Origin: [Scytonema hofmanni] UTEX 2349
Lineage (GTDB): Bacteria; Cyanobacteriota; Cyanobacteriia; Cyanobacteriales; Nostocaceae
Assembly: GCF_000582685.1 (NCBI RefSeq)
Contig: NZ_KK073769.1
Location: forward strand, 90,043 to 104,468
Direction of reading: 5' to 3'
DNA: 14,426 nt
Each line of letters starts with the position of its first letter. Position 1 is the stretch's first letter. The notes below the pieces were generated by a model. The model ran no database searches. It worked only from the letters and a program-made list of their open reading frames with translations, and was not told the DNA's origin. The translations under genes and the position numbers were made by a program. This document shows, one piece after another, positions 13,122 through 14,426 of this stretch.

Positions 13122-13313
13122 GGGCATGGGGCATGGGGCATGGGGCATAGGGCATAGGGCATAGGGCATAGGGCATAGGGCATAGGGCATAGGGCATAGG
13201 GCATAGGGCATAGGGCATGGAAAGACTGCTAGCTATTAGATATAAAACGCGTATCAAAAATCGAGCGTCTTTAATTCCCATTGCCCATTGCCCATTGCCC
13301 CAGTCCCTATTCC
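13122..13313 (-). repeat. Composite palindromic repeat, copy 2 (psaD-trpE spacer)
   Basis: The arm at 13122-13219 is 14 perfect heptamers: three GGGCATG, ten GGGCATA, one GGGCATG. The opposing arm at 13278-13302 is CCATTGC heptamers, followed by a degenerate tail to 13313, next to the psaD stop. Read on the minus strand, the core runs from GAATTAAA (complement of 13270-13277) to TCTTTCC (complement of 13219-13225), 59 nt, against 51 nt in the other copies. It fills the space from the psaD stop to 12 bases before the trpE start. Confidence 0.9.
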
Positions 13314-13733
13314 TTATGCATCGTAAGGAGATTTACCGCTGAACTTGAGTTGAGATGCATTGGGGTTGCTGCCGATGTTGCGGTCTACATAGCCCACTTT
13401 CCCACGACCTGGGTTTACCTTTTCAGGGAAGACACCATCAGCCGGGTGCAAATACTGAGTTTCGCCGCTGGGATAAATCCGGTAGATTTTGTAATCTGTG
13501 ATTTTGAACTTCCGGAGTTGACCGCCTAAAGCGATACCGTACTCTTTACGAGCCAAGTAAAGCAGGTTCTCGCCTTGGTTCATGATAGCAGAGCCGCCTG
13601 TAGGCATTTCAAACACTTGCTCTTTGGGGCTAGTCCAGGTGATCGCGTACTTTTCTTCTTCGTATGCCTTTGAAAGCAAACCGCCAGTGCTGCCACCGAA
13701 TATGGGAGTTTGTCCAGTTAGTGTTTCTGCCAT
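13314..13733 (-). CDS. psaD: Photosystem I reaction centre subunit II (PsaD)
   Basis: 139-residue extrinsic PSI subunit on the stromal side of the thylakoid membrane. It docks ferredoxin and holds PsaC and PsaE in place. The sequence is highly conserved throughout: the N-terminal ETLTGQTPIFGGSTGGLL, the EEKYAITWTSPKEQVFEMPTGGSAIM block, the ferredoxin-facing basic region GGQLRKFKITDYKIYRI, and FPEKVNPGRGKVGYV near the end. Length and both ends are normal. A GAGAGAC ribosome-site-like sequence lies upstream of the ATG. trpE follows on the same strand after the composite repeat. Confidence 0.98.
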   Translation of the reverse strand: MAETLTGQTPIFGGSTGGLLSKAYEEEKYAITWTSPKEQVFEMPTGGSAIMNQGENLLYLARKEYGIALGGQLRKFKITDYKIYRIYPSGETQYLHPADGVFPEKVNPGRGKVGYVDRNIGSNPNASQLKFSGKSPYDA

Positions 13734-13800
13734 AAAAAAAATTGTCTCTCAACGTTTTTAGGGCATCGTAACACTGCGACCTGGGTCATGTTGCGATCGC

Positions 13801-13828
13801 GTTATAGACTGTAACAGTTCTTTGTTAA
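13801..13828 (-). promoter_or_regulatory. Candidate sigma-70-type promoter of psaD
   Basis: On the minus strand, TTAACA (complement of 13823-13828) and TATAAC (complement of 13801-13806) are separated by 16 bases. Transcription would begin near 13794, leaving a leader of about 60 bases before the psaD start; a HIP1 site (13793-13800) lies at the predicted start. The heptamer array begins six bases upstream of the -35. This was assigned by inspection only. Confidence 0.45.
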
Positions 13829-13833
13829 TTTTT

Positions 13834-14021
13834 GGGCAATGGGCAATGGGCAATGGGCAATGGGCATTGGGCAATGGGCAATGGGCAATGGGCAATGGGC
13901 AATGGGCATTGGGCAATGGGCAATGGGCATTGGGCAATGGGCAATGAGAATTAAAAAAATTGAATAAAGCAACTGCGTGAATAAATACGATTCTTTCCAT
14001 GCCCCATGCCCCATGCCCCAA
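13834..14021 (+). repeat. Composite palindromic repeat, copy 3 (psaD-fraC spacer)
   Basis: The left arm is 16 uninterrupted heptamers (13 GGGCAAT, three GGGCATT) at 13834-13945. The core from GAATTAAA (13948) to TCTTTCC (ending 13998) is 51 nt, the same length as in copy 1. The right arm of CCATGCC heptamers runs to about 14021. Positions 13974-14018 are identical to 1001-1045. Together with the psaD promoter region and 135 bp of fraC upstream sequence, it accounts for the 423-bp gap 13734-14156. Confidence 0.92.
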
Positions 14022-14156
14022 TCTTGTAAAGTTTTGCAATACCATAACCAAAAGAACAAAAAGATGGTACAAGACTGGAAGAATGAGATAATTTTCCCTA
14101 TCATTCTGAATCTCTCAGTTATACTCTCTCAAGTCAACCTTATACCTCACCCTTTT

Positions 14157-14426
14157 ATGTTTGAATATCCTGAACTTCCGACAACTTTTCCCCTTGGTGC
14201 CATTTTGTTTGATTTTTTATTTTTATTGGTTGCTATACCCATAGAAGGGTATGTTTTGAATGTTAGGTTAAGATTTGACAAAAAAACTAGCATTTTTTAT
14301 GCCATCTGTATCAATCTGTTTACTGCTGTGATTGGTTGGATAAGTTTTTTCTTTATCGAGCCAGTTTTACCAGTTAATTTAAAATCACAACTAATCAGTT
14401 ATGTCTTTTTTAATCAATATAATGTC
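14157..14426 (+). CDS. fraC: Filament integrity protein FraC, N-terminal part (runs off the window)
   Basis: The first 90 codons of an integral membrane protein, open to the window edge. It begins MFEYPELPTTFPLGA, followed by a hydrophobic segment (about 13-33, through LFLLVAIPIEGYVL), a basic loop RLRFDKKTS, and a second segment (about 46-68) ending in FFIEPVLP. This matches, from memory, the start of FraC of heterocyst-forming cyanobacteria. FraC acts with FraD at intercellular septa and is needed for long filaments and cell-to-cell transfer. fraD would be expected beyond the window. No clear ribosome site precedes the ATG at 14157, but the start fits the family. Confidence 0.8.
   Translation, partial: MFEYPELPTTFPLGAILFDFLFLLVAIPIEGYVLNVRLRFDKKTSIFYAICINLFTAVIGWISFFFIEPVLPVNLKSQLISYVFFNQYNV

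Noticed and set aside
13096..13281. Open frame coding a repetitive Met-Pro-Tyr-Ala-Leu-Cys peptide
   Set aside because: It is the translation of the GGGCATA heptamer array. A 7-bp unit always gives a periodic 7-residue peptide; there is no ribosome site or real start.
13758..14104. Two overlapping open frames rich in His-Cys-Pro-Leu-Pro repeats
   Set aside because: They are artefacts of the GGGCAAT array and the core of the third composite repeat.

Overview
The window looks like a chromosomal stretch of a filamentous, probably heterocyst-forming cyanobacterium (Nostocales). The grounds are a photosystem I gene (psaD), the filament-integrity gene fraC at the right edge, cyanobacterial purS/purQ, many HIP1 octamers (GCGATCGC), and abundant heptanucleotide short tandem repeats of the GGGCAAT/GGGCATA kind. 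No RNA genes, CRISPR arrays or intact transposases were seen.

Layout. Positions 1-112 are a 16-bp tandem repeat that runs up to the stop codon of a Fur-family regulator (112-507, minus; Zur/FurB-like). Divergent from it are purS (652-930) and purQ (1076-1753), split by a composite palindromic repeat. Next come two large genes on the plus strand that I do not recognise as a named system: a 1001-residue protein (1835-4840) and a 1218-residue superfamily 2 helicase-like protein (4910-8566). They are followed by a small gene for a 66-residue low-complexity protein (8685-8885) whose ribosome binding site lies inside a foldable leader. From 8938 the content changes to accessory debris: a Uma2-family protein (minus), a 5'-truncated ABC/AAA ATPase overlapping a TOPRIM-like gene, a displaced copy of the trpE 3' end, and a RelE/ParE-type toxin-antitoxin pair. 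The right end returns to core genes: trpE and psaD (both minus) and the start of fraC (plus).

How it fits together. The 1001-aa/helicase pair sits between housekeeping genes, has only two HIP1 sites in 6.7 kb (four in the 1.8 kb to its left, nine in the 5.9 kb to its right), and couples an ATP-dependent nucleic-acid motor to a large uncharacterised partner. This fits a horizontally acquired nucleic-acid-processing or defence module. Weak resemblances, all inference, are a possible PD-(D/E)XK-like segment at the helicase N terminus and a possible PIWI-like arrangement in the C-terminal third of the partner. The truncated ATPase/TOPRIM-like pair and the toxin-antitoxin pair add to the impression of an accessory island abutting trpE.

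The other theme is repeat colonisation. Three copies of one composite element (heptamer arm, short core, inverted heptamer arm) fill the purS-purQ and psaD-trpE spacers and much of the psaD-fraC spacer. Two short repeats also appear to have gone in frame into trpE. A 24-bp insertion into a HIP1 site can be read directly by comparing trpE with its displaced duplicate.
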